DNA from: Acidobacteriota bacterium
GTDB lineage: Bacteria; Acidobacteriota; Vicinamibacteria; Vicinamibacterales; CAVVIG01
Direction of reading: 5' to 3'
NCBI GenBank assembly: GCA_003222535.1
Contig: QHWJ01000237.1
Coordinates: 1 to 64,000 of the forward strand
Length of the DNA stretch: 64,000 bases
The notes beneath the pieces are model-generated. The model was not told where the DNA came from and ran no database searches. It was given only the letters and a program-made list of their open reading frames with translations. Made by a program: the position numbers and the translations under genes. Of the stretch, positions 48,734 through 57,765 are shown piece after piece (position 1 is the stretch's first letter; each line of letters starts with the position of its first letter).

Positions 48734-49885
48734 TCACGCGGCCCGCCGCAACGCATCGACGATCTTCAGCCGCGAGGCCATCGTCGCCGGAATGAGGCCG
48801 GCGAGGAGGCCGATGAGCACGCTGAGCCCGAGCCCCGTGATCATGTTCGCGCCGTTGACGCCGACAGCCGGGATGAACGTGCCCGCGTTGAGGAACTCGG
48901 GGTTGACGATCGCCCGGGCGAGGCCGGCGCCGACGACGCCGCCGAGGATGGCCATCATCAGACCCTCGCCGGCGATCAGCAGAAAAATCGTCGACGACGG
49001 GAAGCCGAGGGTGCGCATCACGGCGATCTCGGTGGTGCGCTCGCGGACCGACATCGCCATCGTGTTGCCGGCCACGAACAGCGTCGTGATCACGACGGCG
49101 ATGCCGATGCTGCCGAGCAGCAGGTTGAGGTTGCCGAACATCGATACGAACGAGCTCTGGAACGCGCGCTCGGTCTCGGTCTTCGTCTCGTAAGGCGAGT
49201 TGGCGAACTTCTGATCGATTGCGGCCGAGACTTGCGCCGCATGATCGGGGTTGGCGATCTGCATCACGTACCAGCCGGCCTGGCCTTTCACGACCGACCG
49301 CTCGTCGGCGTACTTCCAGTGGAACCACATCGACTGGTTGTCCACCGACCCGCCGCCGCTGCGATAGATCCCGCGGACGTTGAAGTCGAAGTCCTGCCGG
49401 CCGTACGTCGGGATGCCGACCTTCAGCGTGATCTTGTCGCCGATCTTGAAGCCGTAGACTTTCGCGAGGCCGTCGCCGACGATGCAGCCGGTTCGATCGT
49501 CGAGAAAGGCTTTCCGCTCGTCCGGCGTCAGCAGGATCTCCGGGTATATCCGCAGGTAGCTCTCGGGCTCGATGGCGAACTGCGCGAAGAAGTTCCGGGG
49601 ATCCTTGTAGATCCCGCCGAACCAGCTGGCCCACGTCAGATCCTGCACGCCGGGCGTGTTCCGGATCTGCTCGGCGTGGCTGGTCGGCATCGAGAAGATG
49701 AGGGACGTCGAACGCTGCGTGACGATCCTCGTGGACGAGCTCCCTTCCGCGCCGGCGTTGAATCCGTCGAGGACGGCGCGCAGCGCGGCAAACAGGAATA
49801 CCGCGATCGCCACGCTGATGACCGTCAGCAGCGTGCGCCGTTTGCTCCGCCGCGCGCTCTTGAGAATGAGACCGATGAACTTCAT
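48734..49885 (-). CDS. ABC transporter permease (FtsX/MacB-like)
   Basis: 383 residues, same topology as the other permease: N-terminal helix ([20 protein letters not shown]), periplasmic domain (about 45-255), then [41 protein letters not shown] and [19 protein letters not shown]. Loop motif [20 protein letters not shown]. The ATPase gene overlaps its start by 4 nt (ATGA), showing coupling. Substrate unknown; MacB relatives export peptides or lipids. Confidence 0.92.
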   Translation of the reverse strand: MKFIGLILKSARRSKRRTLLTVISVAIAVFLFAALRAVLDGFNAGAEGSSSTRIVTQRSTSLIFSMPTSHAEQIRNTPGVQDLTWASWFGGIYKDPRNFFAQFAIEPESYLRIYPEILLTPDERKAFLDDRTGCIVGDGLAKVYGFKIGDKITLKVGIPTYGRQDFDFNVRGIYRSGGGSVDNQSMWFHWKYADERSVVKGQAGWYVMQIANPDHAAQVSAAIDQKFANSPYETKTETERAFQSSFVSMFGNLNLLLGSIGIAVVITTLFVAGNTMAMSVRERTTEIAVMRTLGFPSSTIFLLIAGEGLMMAILGGVVGAGLARAIVNPEFLNAGTFIPAVGVNGANMITGLGLSVLIGLLAGLIPATMASRLKIVDALRRAA

Positions 49886-50571
49886 GCGCCCACCTTGACC
49901 TGCTCGACGAGCGTGCCCTTTTCGAGGTGCAGCAAACGGGCGGCGCGCTCGGCCGCGTGCGGGTCGTGCGTCACCATGACGATCGTCTTCTTGAATTCCT
50001 GGTTCAGCCGCTGCAGCAGCGTCAGCACCTCGCCGGCCGACTTCGCGTCCAGATCGCCCGTTGGCTCGTCGGCCAGCAGCAGCGTGGGGTCCGTGACGAT
50101 CGCGCGCGCGATCGCGACCCGTTGCTCCTGCCCGCCCGAGAGCTGCCGGGGATAGTGCTTCTCGCGGTCGCCGAGGCCGACGATGCCGAGCGCGGTCATG
50201 ACGTGATCGCGGCGCTGCTTCTTCGACAGGCTGGTGAGCAGCAGCGGCAGCTCGACGTTCTCGAACGCCGTCAGCACCGGAATCAGGTTATACAGCTGGA
50301 AGATGAAGCCGATGTGCCGCGCGCGCCACCCCGCGAGCGCGCGCTCCGAGAGGCGGCTGATCTCGACCTCGCCGATGCGGATCGACCCGCGCGTCGGCCG
50401 GTCGATGCCGGCGAGCAGGTTCAACAGCGTCGACTTGCCGGACCCCGACGGTCCCATCAGCCCGAGGAAGTCGCCGCCGTCCACGGTGATCGTCACGCCG
50501 TCGAGGACCGGAATCTCGATCTGGTCGCGCCGGTACGACTTCGTCACGTCCCGCAGGTCGATGAGCGCCAT
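49882..50571 (-). CDS. ABC transporter ATP-binding protein (MacB/LolD type)
   Basis: 229 residues. Walker [17 protein letters not shown] (about 40), signature [15 protein letters not shown] (about 142), Walker [16 protein letters not shown] (about 160), switch His in [15 protein letters not shown]-like LolD/MacB subfamily. It powers the two FtsX-type permeases. Its start is 5 nt downstream of the adaptor gene and its stop overlaps the permease start, so the order is adaptor, ATPase, permease, (gap), permease, desaturase. Confidence 0.95.
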   Translation of the reverse strand: MALIDLRDVTKSYRRDQIEIPVLDGVTITVDGGDFLGLMGPSGSGKSTLLNLLAGIDRPTRGSIRIGEVEISRLSERALAGWRARHIGFIFQLYNLIPVLTAFENVELPLLLTSLSKKQRRDHVMTALGIVGLGDREKHYPRQLSGGQEQRVAIARAIVTDPTLLLADEPTGDLDAKSAGEVLTLLQRLNQEFKKTIVMVTHDPHAAERAARLLHLEKGTLVEQVKVGA

Positions 50572-50576
50572 GCAGC

Positions 50577-51863
50577 CTATGTTCCTTTCACGCGGACGAG
50601 CGCGCGGTCGGCGAGTCCCGCCGGTGGATTCAGGATGACGGCGTCTCCCCTCATCACGCCGCTGCGGACTTCGATTTGGTCGAGGCGGTCGGCTCCAAGC
50701 GTCACAGGGCGCCGGACCGCGCTTCCGCCCGTCACGACCCAGACATGCGATTGCCCGTTCTGCTCCGTCACCGCGCGTTTGGGCACGAGGACGACGGGCA
50801 CCGGCGGCACCTGGGCCACGGCGCTCGCGGCTCCGCGTCCCGCGTCCGCCCTGTGCGGCTCCTGGAACGTAACGCTCGCGGTCATCTCCGGCTTCACGTG
50901 CGCATCCGCATTCAGGATGGTCACGCGGACTTCGACGATCGCCTTCGCGCGATCGGCGGACGGAAAGATCTGCCGCAACCGTCCCCTGTACACCTGATCC
51001 TGATAGGCCTGCAGCTTCACCTCGGCGGGCATGGCCGGCGTGAGCTTCGCGACGCTGTTCTCGCTGACCTCCGTCTGGACCTCGAGCTCGGCGAGATCCG
51101 CGATCGTCGCGATCGCGCCGCCTTCACGCGACGCCTGCCCCGCCACGCCGAAGGGCGACACGGTCTCCCCGACTTCCGCGCGCTTCTTGATGACGACGCC
51201 GTCGAAGGGCGCGCGGACGCTGGTGTTCTCGACCGCCTCCTCGGTCACCCGCACGCGCGCGCGCGCCGACGCGATGGCGGCTTCCGCGGTTTTCACCCGC
51301 GCAGTGGACACCGCCGCTGCCGACCCAGCCCCGCTCAGCGCCGCGTCCGTCGTGATGCCGTCCTTCGCCAGCGCACGCTGCCGTTCCAGGTTGCGGACGT
51401 CCTCTTCGCGTGCCGCGACGGCCTGTGCGAGCTGCGCCTCGGCCTCCGCCACGGCGCGGCGCGAGGCCTCGAGCTGCGCATCGATGTCGGCGTGCTCGAT
51501 CTCGGCGATCACCTCGCCCTTCCGCACGCGCGTGCCCTCTTCGAACTTGAGCCGCGCCAGGCGTCCGCCCGTCTTCACGCCCACGTCGCTGCTGTGGCGG
51601 GCGACGACGTATCCCGTAGCGACCAGCACCGGCAGATCGGTCGAGCCGCCCGCCGTCACGACCACATGCGTCGCGTGCGCGATTTCCACCTCCGGCGCCC
51701 GGCGCTCCGCCAGATACGCCCGCGCGGTCGGATACACCGCGGCTCCGGCGACGGCGAGCGCTACCAGCATGGCCCACGGGAGCCAGCGCCGGCGCGGGGC
51801 GGCGTCGCGATCGATGCGCAGGCGCGATAAGTCGCCAGCCGGCGAGTCAGAGCGAATTGTCAC
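50577..51863 (-). CDS. Periplasmic adaptor (HlyD/MacA-type membrane fusion protein)
   Basis: 428 residues. One N-terminal membrane anchor ([20 protein letters not shown], about 27-46), lipoyl half-motifs ([20 protein letters not shown] and [19 protein letters not shown]), an alpha-helical hairpin of about 100 residues ([20 protein letters not shown]...) and beta-barrel/membrane-proximal domains ending [12 protein letters not shown]. It joins the inner-membrane ABC exporter to an outer membrane channel, which is not encoded nearby. First gene of the exporter operon. Confidence 0.93.
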   Translation of the reverse strand: MTIRSDSPAGDLSRLRIDRDAAPRRRWLPWAMLVALAVAGAAVYPTARAYLAERRAPEVEIAHATHVVVTAGGSTDLPVLVATGYVVARHSSDVGVKTGGRLARLKFEEGTRVRKGEVIAEIEHADIDAQLEASRRAVAEAEAQLAQAVAAREEDVRNLERQRALAKDGITTDAALSGAGSAAAVSTARVKTAEAAIASARARVRVTEEAVENTSVRAPFDGVVIKKRAEVGETVSPFGVAGQASREGGAIATIADLAELEVQTEVSENSVAKLTPAMPAEVKLQAYQDQVYRGRLRQIFPSADRAKAIVEVRVTILNADAHVKPEMTASVTFQEPHRADAGRGAASAVAQVPPVPVVLVPKRAVTEQNGQSHVWVVTGGSAVRRPVTLGADRLDQIEVRSGVMRGDAVILNPPAGLADRALVRVKGT

Positions 51864-51865
51864 GG

Positions 51866-51962
51866 AAAAAAACAGGATCGGCGATCGAAAGATCGGGTGA
51901 TCGGCGATCTTGACGGTGATCTTAGCCTACTTCGCCGATCATCCGATTGCCCGATCGCCGAT
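51866..51962. repeat. GATCGGCGATCG-type inverted repeat, 31-nt imperfect arms
   Basis: Left arm ATCGGCGATCGAAAGATCGG with continuation GTGATCGGCGA (about 51868-51899) matches the reverse complement of CGCCGATCATCCGATTGCCC GATCGCCGAT (about 51931-51961) with about five mismatches. It lies just upstream of the exporter operon and downstream of the small CGCR protein gene. Confidence 0.8.
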
Positions 51963-51966
51963 GCGG

Positions 51967-52191
51967 CTAGCCTTCCTCTTCGAACTCTTCTTCTTCCGGC
52001 GGGCCGAGACGCGTCGACGGACGCAGCGCTTCCCGGTAGTCGAACAGCGGCAGATCGCGCACGTGCAGCGAAAGCGTGCAGGCTGGCGACTTCTGGTCAA
52101 CGACGACGGTGACGGGACTGCCTTCGACGCCCTCTCGGAACGCGAGGCGGCAGCCGCAGGCAAGCCGGGCGTGAGTGAACCCCTTCAACAT
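51967..52191 (-). CDS. Small conserved hypothetical protein
   Basis: 74 residues: ACGCRLAFREGVEGSPVTVV then acidic tail GPPEEEEFEEEG. The ACGC and PACTL cysteines could bind metal. It starts 9 nt past the TlpA stop in the same direction and so is probably cotranscribed with it. The acidic C-terminus and codon pattern look coding, but no family is recognised. Confidence 0.6.
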   Translation of the reverse strand: MLKGFTHARLACGCRLAFREGVEGSPVTVVVDQKSPACTLSLHVRDLPLFDYREALRPSTRLGPPEEEEFEEEG

Positions 52192-52200
52192 CGCCCCCGA

Positions 52201-52800
52201 TCATACTACAGGCGGGCCCGAAGACCCGCGCTCCAAAAGAGACTTAATCTCGTGTTCGAACGCGTCTTTCGACGAGAGCCCCGTGTGCTTGGTGCACATC
52301 CGCCCGTCGCGCGAAATCAGGACCGTGACCGGAATGCCGAAAATCGGACCGAAGGCGTCCTGCAGGTCGTCATGATCGAGCCCCTGCAGGACCAGATAGT
52401 TCATTTTCATCTGCGCGACGTACGGTTTGAGCTTGTCGATCGTGTCGTCCACCGACACGCCGACGACCTGCAAGCCGTCCTTGCCGTACTTCTGCTGGAA
52501 CTCGATGAACCAGGGAATCTCGATCTTGCACGGGCCGCACCAGGTGGCCCAGAAGTCGAGCAGCACCACCTTGCCCTTCAGCGACGCCAGCGGCACCTCC
52601 GTGTTGTTGATGTCCTTGAGGGTGAAGTTCAGGTTCGCCGGTTTCGCCGCCGCGGGGCAGGCGTAGGTTGCCGGCGCCCCGGTCGGGGCCGCCGAAGCCT
52701 CGTCCCGATGGAAGCCCCACTCCGGCGTCGCGTTCAGCGTCAGCAGCGCCAGCGCGAGGGCGCCAACCGCTGCGATCGCCCATCGAATGCTCATGTGCAT
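52201..52800 (-). CDS. TlpA-family thiol-disulfide oxidoreductase
   Basis: 199 residues, exported (signal ALALALLTLNA). Thioredoxin fold with active site FWATWCGPCKIEIPWFIEF (CGPC about residue 90-93) and the cis-Pro in GIPVTVLISRDG. A preceding segment contains a Cys in ATYACPAAAKPANLNFTLKD. TlpA-like proteins reduce apo-cytochrome c or copper-site cysteines in the periplasm. It follows the anti-sigma gene, with the phrase repeat at 52803-52880 between. Confidence 0.92.
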   Translation of the reverse strand: MHMSIRWAIAAVGALALALLTLNATPEWGFHRDEASAAPTGAPATYACPAAAKPANLNFTLKDINNTEVPLASLKGKVVLLDFWATWCGPCKIEIPWFIEFQQKYGKDGLQVVGVSVDDTIDKLKPYVAQMKMNYLVLQGLDHDDLQDAFGPIFGIPVTVLISRDGRMCTKHTGLSSKDAFEHEIKSLLERGSSGPPVV

Positions 52801-52802
52801 CT

Positions 52803-52880
52803 CCGTTGGGACCGGGGACTAGGGGACTGGGGGACTCAGCTACTAGCGCGCAGTCTATAGTCCCCAGGTCCCCAGTCCCC
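52803..52880. repeat. GGGGACTAGGGGACT inverted phrase repeat
   Basis: Left arm GGGACCGGGGACTAGGGGACTGGGGGACT (52811-52837), right arm AGTCCCCAGGTCCCCAGTCCCC (52857-52880). A strong imperfect hairpin between the TlpA start and the anti-sigma stop. Same phrase family as 43765-43805 and 60487-60562. Confidence 0.85.
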
Positions 52881-52889
52881 AATCCTATC

Positions 52890-53708
52890 TCACCGAAGCG
52901 ACGCCCGAACGAACGACGCGATGCGCTCGACCTCCGGGCGTGGTTCCCGTGCGACGACGACGAACGTCCGGTTGCCGACGCACCAGATCGCGGCCTCGTG
53001 ACCGAGCACTTCGACGAGTTGCTGCGCGCGGGCGGTCTTCGGCAGCATGAACAGCGACAATGGATGTCCCTGGTGACGGTACATGATGTGCGCGATCTTG
53101 CCTTCGCCGTAGAGACACGGCCGGGCACCGACCAGCTCGAGCCCGGCGCGCGACGGATTGTCGGGCAGATGCATGCGCCAGTCGAACCCCGACGCCATCG
53201 AGCTCTCGACGGCCGCAGCCATCTGGTGGGTCCCGAGCGCGCTGTTCATGGCGAAGCACTTCAGATGATCGGCTGTGAGCTCGACCGCCAGCACACGCGC
53301 CGATTGAGCGGTCGCCTGGTACAGGAAGGCGCCGCCGACGACGAGCACGAGTGACGCCGCGAGCGCGAACGGCGCCACACGGGCCGTCCGCGACCGGTGG
53401 GCGACGCGGCGATCGAAAACGAGGCTCCGAGGATGCGCGGCCGGATGGCGGACAGCGTCTCCCAAGCTCAGCCGCGCCATCTCAACGCACTTCTCTCGCA
53501 GCGGCCCCGGCGCGGAGGCGTCGAGCGCGTGACATCGTGCGCGGATGAGATCATGCACCGCCTGCTCGGCGATGACGCGCGAGTGGCACGGCGCACACAC
53601 GCGCAGATGTTCTTCCACCGCCCGGCGGTCGTCGCGGGGCAGCTGGCCGTCGATGAACGCCGTCACGAGCGGGTCGATACGTTGACAATCAGCCATGTGC
53701 GTCTTCAA
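52890..53708 (-). CDS. Anti-sigma factor with zinc-binding N-terminus
   Basis: 272 residues. ATG at 53708 (MKTHMADCQR) or the second ATG four codons later. N-terminal zinc-finger anti-sigma domain: CQRIDPLVTAFIDGQLPRDD and VEEHLRVCAPCHSRV (HxxxCxxC), one membrane helix (VAPFALAASLVLVVGGAFLY, about 113-132), then a periplasmic sensor domain of 140 residues with several cysteines. It would bind and inhibit the sigma factor encoded just upstream. The gene order sigma, anti-sigma, TlpA, small Cys protein suggests a redox or envelope-stress regulon (inference). Confidence 0.88.
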   Translation of the reverse strand: MKTHMADCQRIDPLVTAFIDGQLPRDDRRAVEEHLRVCAPCHSRVIAEQAVHDLIRARCHALDASAPGPLREKCVEMARLSLGDAVRHPAAHPRSLVFDRRVAHRSRTARVAPFALAASLVLVVGGAFLYQATAQSARVLAVELTADHLKCFAMNSALGTHQMAAAVESSMASGFDWRMHLPDNPSRAGLELVGARPCLYGEGKIAHIMYRHQGHPLSLFMLPKTARAQQLVEVLGHEAAIWCVGNRTFVVVAREPRPEVERIASFVRASLR

Positions 53709-53794
53709 TTGCCGTCAGAGCCATCAGCCAGTTTACCTGTCAGAACAACCGGTTGCGATCGGAACAATCTGTCGTCAGCGATCCGGTGCCGTCC

Positions 53795-54286
53795 TCACGC
53801 GTCGGTCACTCCAACAGGCGATGGGCGCCTTCCGGCCCGCGCCTGCAGGCGCTCATAGAGCGCCTGCCTGCCGCGCGAGATGCGCGACATGACGGTGCCG
53901 ACCGGGATCGAGAGCATCTCGGCGATTTCGGCGTAGGAAAACTCTTCCACGTCACGTAACCACACGGCCTGACGAAACGCGTCCGGCAGCGCGTCGATCG
54001 CCGCCTGCAGGTCGGGTGCGAGCGTGTCGCGAAGCAGCAAGGTCTCGGGCGTCTCCGCTGCGCCCGCCGAGGCCCCGCCGGCCGGCGGGCCGTCGGCCGC
54101 GCGATCAACGAATTCGCTGTCGACGGACACGGTGTCGCGCGCGCGATCGCGGGCCAGGTTCCGGGCCGTGTTATGGAGAATCGTGAACAGCCACGCCCTC
54201 AGATTCGTGCCCGGCTCGAACCGGCCGGCGGCACGAAACGCCTTGAGATACGTCTCCTGGACCAGATCCTCGGCGTCGGCCGGCAC
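53795..54286 (-). CDS. ECF RNA polymerase sigma factor, apparently missing its N-terminal end
   Basis: 163 residues from a GTG at 54286. Region 2 is present from [20 protein letters not shown] through [20 protein letters not shown], and region 4 is complete: [20 protein letters not shown] and [23 protein letters not shown] factors normally have 25-35 residues before [10 protein letters not shown] (helix of region 2.1). Here those residues are absent; the upstream frame reads through repeat-rich sequence without an ATG. So the start codon is uncertain and the gene looks 5'-truncated. Its anti-sigma partner follows 86 nt downstream. Confidence 0.75.
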   Translation of the reverse strand: MPADAEDLVQETYLKAFRAAGRFEPGTNLRAWLFTILHNTARNLARDRARDTVSVDSEFVDRAADGPPAGGASAGAAETPETLLLRDTLAPDLQAAIDALPDAFRQAVWLRDVEEFSYAEIAEMLSIPVGTVMSRISRGRQALYERLQARAGRRPSPVGVTDA

Positions 54287-54597
54287 AACGCAGGCGGTAC
54301 CACTTCTAAACCCTGGGCCCTCATCATTTATTCCAGCCTTCGCGCGCCGGCCCTCGACCGCCCTTCAGCTGGCAAGCCAGCGAAGGCAGTCCGCCGCCGC
54401 GCGTCCGGGAACACAAAAGCGCGGAGGCGGACCAGTATAGCCTTGTCGCCCAAAGGAGTCGGGCGTCGCCGTCCCGAGGGGACAACCCGCGCGGACCTGC
54501 GGCGAGACAATCGAGCACGGCGTTTGCAGGGTCCTCCGCGTCAACAGTAAGATCGCAGCCTGTCCGCACCCACTGTTGCTTTTGCGAGGTACTAGCC
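54287..54597. other. 311-bp spacer upstream of divergent sigma and outer-membrane genes, repeat-rich
   Basis: Carries a GAAGGCTGG/CCAGCC-type repeat (about 54320-54395) similar to 9590-9690, including CCTTCAGCTGGCAAGCCAGCGAAGG, an inverted unit. No gene is supported; frames through it are low complexity. The part 54540-54597 should contain the promoter of the outer-membrane protein gene. Confidence 0.45.
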
Positions 54598-57500
54598 ATG
54601 CGCACACGCGTGCCGCTGTCCTCCCGCCTGGTCGCCGCACTCGTCGTTGCGATGTGCGGTCACGCGAGCCGCGCCACGGCTCAGACCTCGATGGTGCCGT
54701 ATTTCGGCAAGAACAATGTCCACTACGACAAGTTCGTATGGAGCATCTACACGACGGATCACTTCGAGATCTACTACTACCCGCAGCTCGAGCAGCATCT
54801 CGAGCGGATCGCCGGCTACGCCGAAAGCGCCTACCAGCAGGTCAGCGCGGATTTGAAGCACGATCTGTCGTTCAAGGTGCAGCTCATTCTGTTCAAGACG
54901 CACAGCGAGTTCGAACAGGAGAACATCGATCCGGGCGCCGGGCAGGAAGGGGTCGGCGCGTTCGCCGAGCCCGTCCGCCAGCGGATTGTCGCGCCCATCG
55001 ATGATCCGCCGGACCGCCTGTACGGCCTCATCGTGCACGAGCTCACGCACCAGTTCGAGTTCGACATCATCCCGCAGGGGCTGATCCGCCGCAGCGTGCC
55101 GCTGTGGGTGAACGAAGGGCTGTCGGATTACGAGCGCGGGCAATGGGAGCCGATCGATCTGATGCAGGTGCGCGACGCGGCGGTCGCCGACATCATCCCG
55201 AAAATGACCGAGCTCGAAGGCTACGGCGGTGGCGGCGGACCGTCCCGGCTGATCTACAACCTCGGCCACGCGGTGTTCGAGTACATCGAGGCCAAGTTCG
55301 GGAAGGAAGGCATTCGACAGTTCCTCTTCTCGCTGCGCAAGAGCGTGATCGGGGGCGGCGAGGACGCGTACGAAGAAGCGCTGCGGATGAAGAAGGACGA
55401 GTTCGACCAGAACTTCGAGCGCTATCTGAAGGACCGCTTCAAGCCGTTCCGCGACAAGGAACGGCCGGCCGACTACGGGCGCGACCTGTCGCCGAACAAG
55501 GAGAAGACGCATTATGCCGAGGCGCTCTCCATCGCGCCGTCGCCCTCCGGCGATCTGATCGCCGTGGTCACGGCAAACCGCAAGGATCAGGAGCTCGACA
55601 TCGTGCTCATCTCGTCGAAGGACGGATCGATCGTCCGCAACCTGACGAGCGGGTTCGACAAGGACATGGGGTTCGACCACCTCGTGCAGCTCGGGGTCGA
55701 CCAGATGGCCAACCCCTGGATGGCATGGTCTCCCAAAGGCGATCGTCTCGCCTATTTCGTGCGCACCGAAAAAGAGCGGACGCTCATCATCCAGAACGTG
55801 CTCACGAAGAAGATCGAAGATCGGATCGCGATGAAGTCGGTGGACGAGCCCGAGTCCCCGAATTTCGCGCCAGACGGCCGAACGATCGCGTTCGACGCGC
55901 TGCGCGGCGCCGTCGGCGACATCTTCACCGTCAACGTCGAGACCAAGGCGGTCGTCAACCTCACCGACGATGCCTTCGCCGACCGGGCCCCCACGTACTC
56001 GCCCGACGGCAAGTTCATCGTCTATACGGCGCGGGTCAGCGGCAACGAGAAGCTGTTCCGGCTCGATCTCGACACGAAGAAGAAGACGCAGATCACGTTC
56101 GGCACGCAGGACGAGACGGCGGCGCAGTTCATCGACGACCATACGCTCGTCTTCGCGTCGACCGCCACCGACCCGGCGGTGCCGCTCGAGCCCGAGGTCG
56201 CCAAGAACGGCAACATCTACAACATCTGGACGCTCGACCTGAAGTCGGGCGAGCTGCGGCAGTACACCGACGCGGTCGGCGGCAACTGGTCGCCGATCGT
56301 GCTGAACGAGGGGAAGACGAGCCGCATCGCGTTCGTCAGCTACTTCAAGAACGAGTACAGCATCCGCACGCTCGAGCGGAAGGAGCCGCTGCACACGGCG
56401 GCGTCGGCCGATTTCGGCGCGCCCGGGCCGATCATCGATTTCGTGCCGCCGCTGCAGCACACGCTCGTGAAGGAGAACCAGCGCAAGAAGGGCACGTTCG
56501 AGAAGATGTTTCTCGAGGGACGCCCGCCGGTGAACGTCGGCGTGACGAACAACGGCGACGTGTTCGGCGGCACGCAGGTCAGCTTCGGCGACGTCCTCGG
56601 CGACAAGCAGGTGAACCTGTTCGCCGCGTCGATTTCACAGTACCGGACGATGTCGCTCTCCTACGTCGACCTGTCGCGCCGCTTCCAGTTCGCGCTGCAG
56701 GGCTACTCGCAGACCCAGTTCTTCTACGGGCAGCTCGGGGGGCTCTTCTACGATCCCGCGTTCGCGCCGTTCCTCAGCCGCAGCGACGCCATCGCCACCC
56801 GAACGGTCCGCGGTGGCAGCGCGTTCGGCATCTATCCATTCAGCCGCTACCGCCGGGTCGAGCTGTCCGGCGGCCTCGTCCAGCTCAACGAGGAATACAA
56901 CGACCCGGGGCTGCAGGCGTACTCGGAGGCCTACCAGACCGCGCTGTACGGACGGTCGGTGCTCTCCAACGGCACCCTGATGCCGCTGGGCGCGGCGTTC
57001 ATTCAGGAGACGACGATCTTCCGCGAATTCGGGCCGCTGGCCGGCAACACGATGCGCCTGGCGTACGACATCGCGCCGAAAGTCGCCGGGATGCTCTCGC
57101 GGCAGACGCTGGACGGCGATGTCCGGCACTACCTGCGTCTGGGCGGCACCGGCCTGCTCGCCACGCGCATCCGCGGCTTCAAGAGCCTGGGCGACTTCCC
57201 CGACTTCCAGTACTTCGGCGGCAACTCGGAGCTGCGCGGCTACGACTTCCTCCAGTTCGCCGGGCAGAACGTCGTCTTTGCCAACGCGGAGCTGCGCTTC
57301 CCGCTGATTGAGGCGGCGCTCACGCCGATTGGCGTCATCGGCGGCATCCGCGGCGTGTTCTTCGCGGGCATCGGCGGCGCGTGGTTCCAGAATCAGCCGT
57401 CAGCCGATCCCTGCAACACCGGCGGCTACAAGTTCATGACGAGCAAAGCCGAAATCTGCCAGCCGGTCGTCGACTACCAGCGTGATCCGCGCGGCTTCGC

Positions 57501-57753
57501 GGTCCAGGATCCGGTCACGGGGAACCCGATTCTCATCTACGGGCCGCCACAGACGATCAGCGGCTTCCGGCTGAAGGACGGCCGGCTGGGCTTCCCGATT
57601 CACTTCGACTGGTCGTGGCGCACGCTGTTCAACCAGGGATGGGAAGACGTGGTGTTCGGCTGCACCAGCGTGGCGTCGAACCTCCAGTGCGTGAACACCG
57701 CGGCCGATTGGCGCAAGCCGCGCTTCGCGGTCTGGATCGGGTACGACTTCTAA
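54598..57753 (+). CDS. Metallopeptidase-like domain plus WD40/PD40 propeller plus Omp85-type barrel
   Basis: 1051 residues with signal peptide. Residues about 40-300 form a zinc-metallopeptidase-like domain with HELTHQFEFD (HExxH, about 144) and the third ligand in WVNEGLSDYERG (about 173). From about 300 to 600 PD40/TolB motifs repeat (PSPSGDLIAVVTANR, WSPKGDRLAYFVRT, FAPDGRTIAFDALR, YSPDGKFIVYTARV). From about 650 to 1051 comes an Omp85/surface-antigen barrel ending RFAVWIGYDF with terminal Phe. The three parts imply an outer-membrane channel with a periplasmic or surface peptidase and propeller. Divergent from the sigma gene. Confidence 0.88.
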   Translation: MRTRVPLSSRLVAALVVAMCGHASRATAQTSMVPYFGKNNVHYDKFVWSIYTTDHFEIYYYPQLEQHLERIAGYAESAYQQVSADLKHDLSFKVQLILFKTHSEFEQENIDPGAGQEGVGAFAEPVRQRIVAPIDDPPDRLYGLIVHELTHQFEFDIIPQGLIRRSVPLWVNEGLSDYERGQWEPIDLMQVRDAAVADIIPKMTELEGYGGGGGPSRLIYNLGHAVFEYIEAKFGKEGIRQFLFSLRKSVIGGGEDAYEEALRMKKDEFDQNFERYLKDRFKPFRDKERPADYGRDLSPNKEKTHYAEALSIAPSPSGDLIAVVTANRKDQELDIVLISSKDGSIVRNLTSGFDKDMGFDHLVQLGVDQMANPWMAWSPKGDRLAYFVRTEKERTLIIQNVLTKKIEDRIAMKSVDEPESPNFAPDGRTIAFDALRGAVGDIFTVNVETKAVVNLTDDAFADRAPTYSPDGKFIVYTARVSGNEKLFRLDLDTKKKTQITFGTQDETAAQFIDDHTLVFASTATDPAVPLEPEVAKNGNIYNIWTLDLKSGELRQYTDAVGGNWSPIVLNEGKTSRIAFVSYFKNEYSIRTLERKEPLHTAASADFGAPGPIIDFVPPLQHTLVKENQRKKGTFEKMFLEGRPPVNVGVTNNGDVFGGTQVSFGDVLGDKQVNLFAASISQYRTMSLSYVDLSRRFQFALQGYSQTQFFYGQLGGLFYDPAFAPFLSRSDAIATRTVRGGSAFGIYPFSRYRRVELSGGLVQLNEEYNDPGLQAYSEAYQTALYGRSVLSNGTLMPLGAAFIQETTIFREFGPLAGNTMRLAYDIAPKVAGMLSRQTLDGDVRHYLRLGGTGLLATRIRGFKSLGDFPDFQYFGGNSELRGYDFLQFAGQNVVFANAELRFPLIEAALTPIGVIGGIRGVFFAGIGGAWFQNQPSADPCNTGGYKFMTSKAEICQPVVDYQRDPRGFAVQDPVTGNPILIYGPPQTISGFRLKDGRLGFPIHFDWSWRTLFNQGWEDVVFGCTSVASNLQCVNTAADWRKPRFAVWIGYDF

Positions 57754-57765
57754 GAGCGGGGACTT

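Noticed and set aside
54324-54605. Minus-strand frame with cysteine- and arginine-rich sequence upstream of the sigma gene
   Set aside because: Reads through repeat sequence and the promoter region of the 54598 gene; it is not in frame with the sigma factor and shows no sigma region 2.1 pattern.
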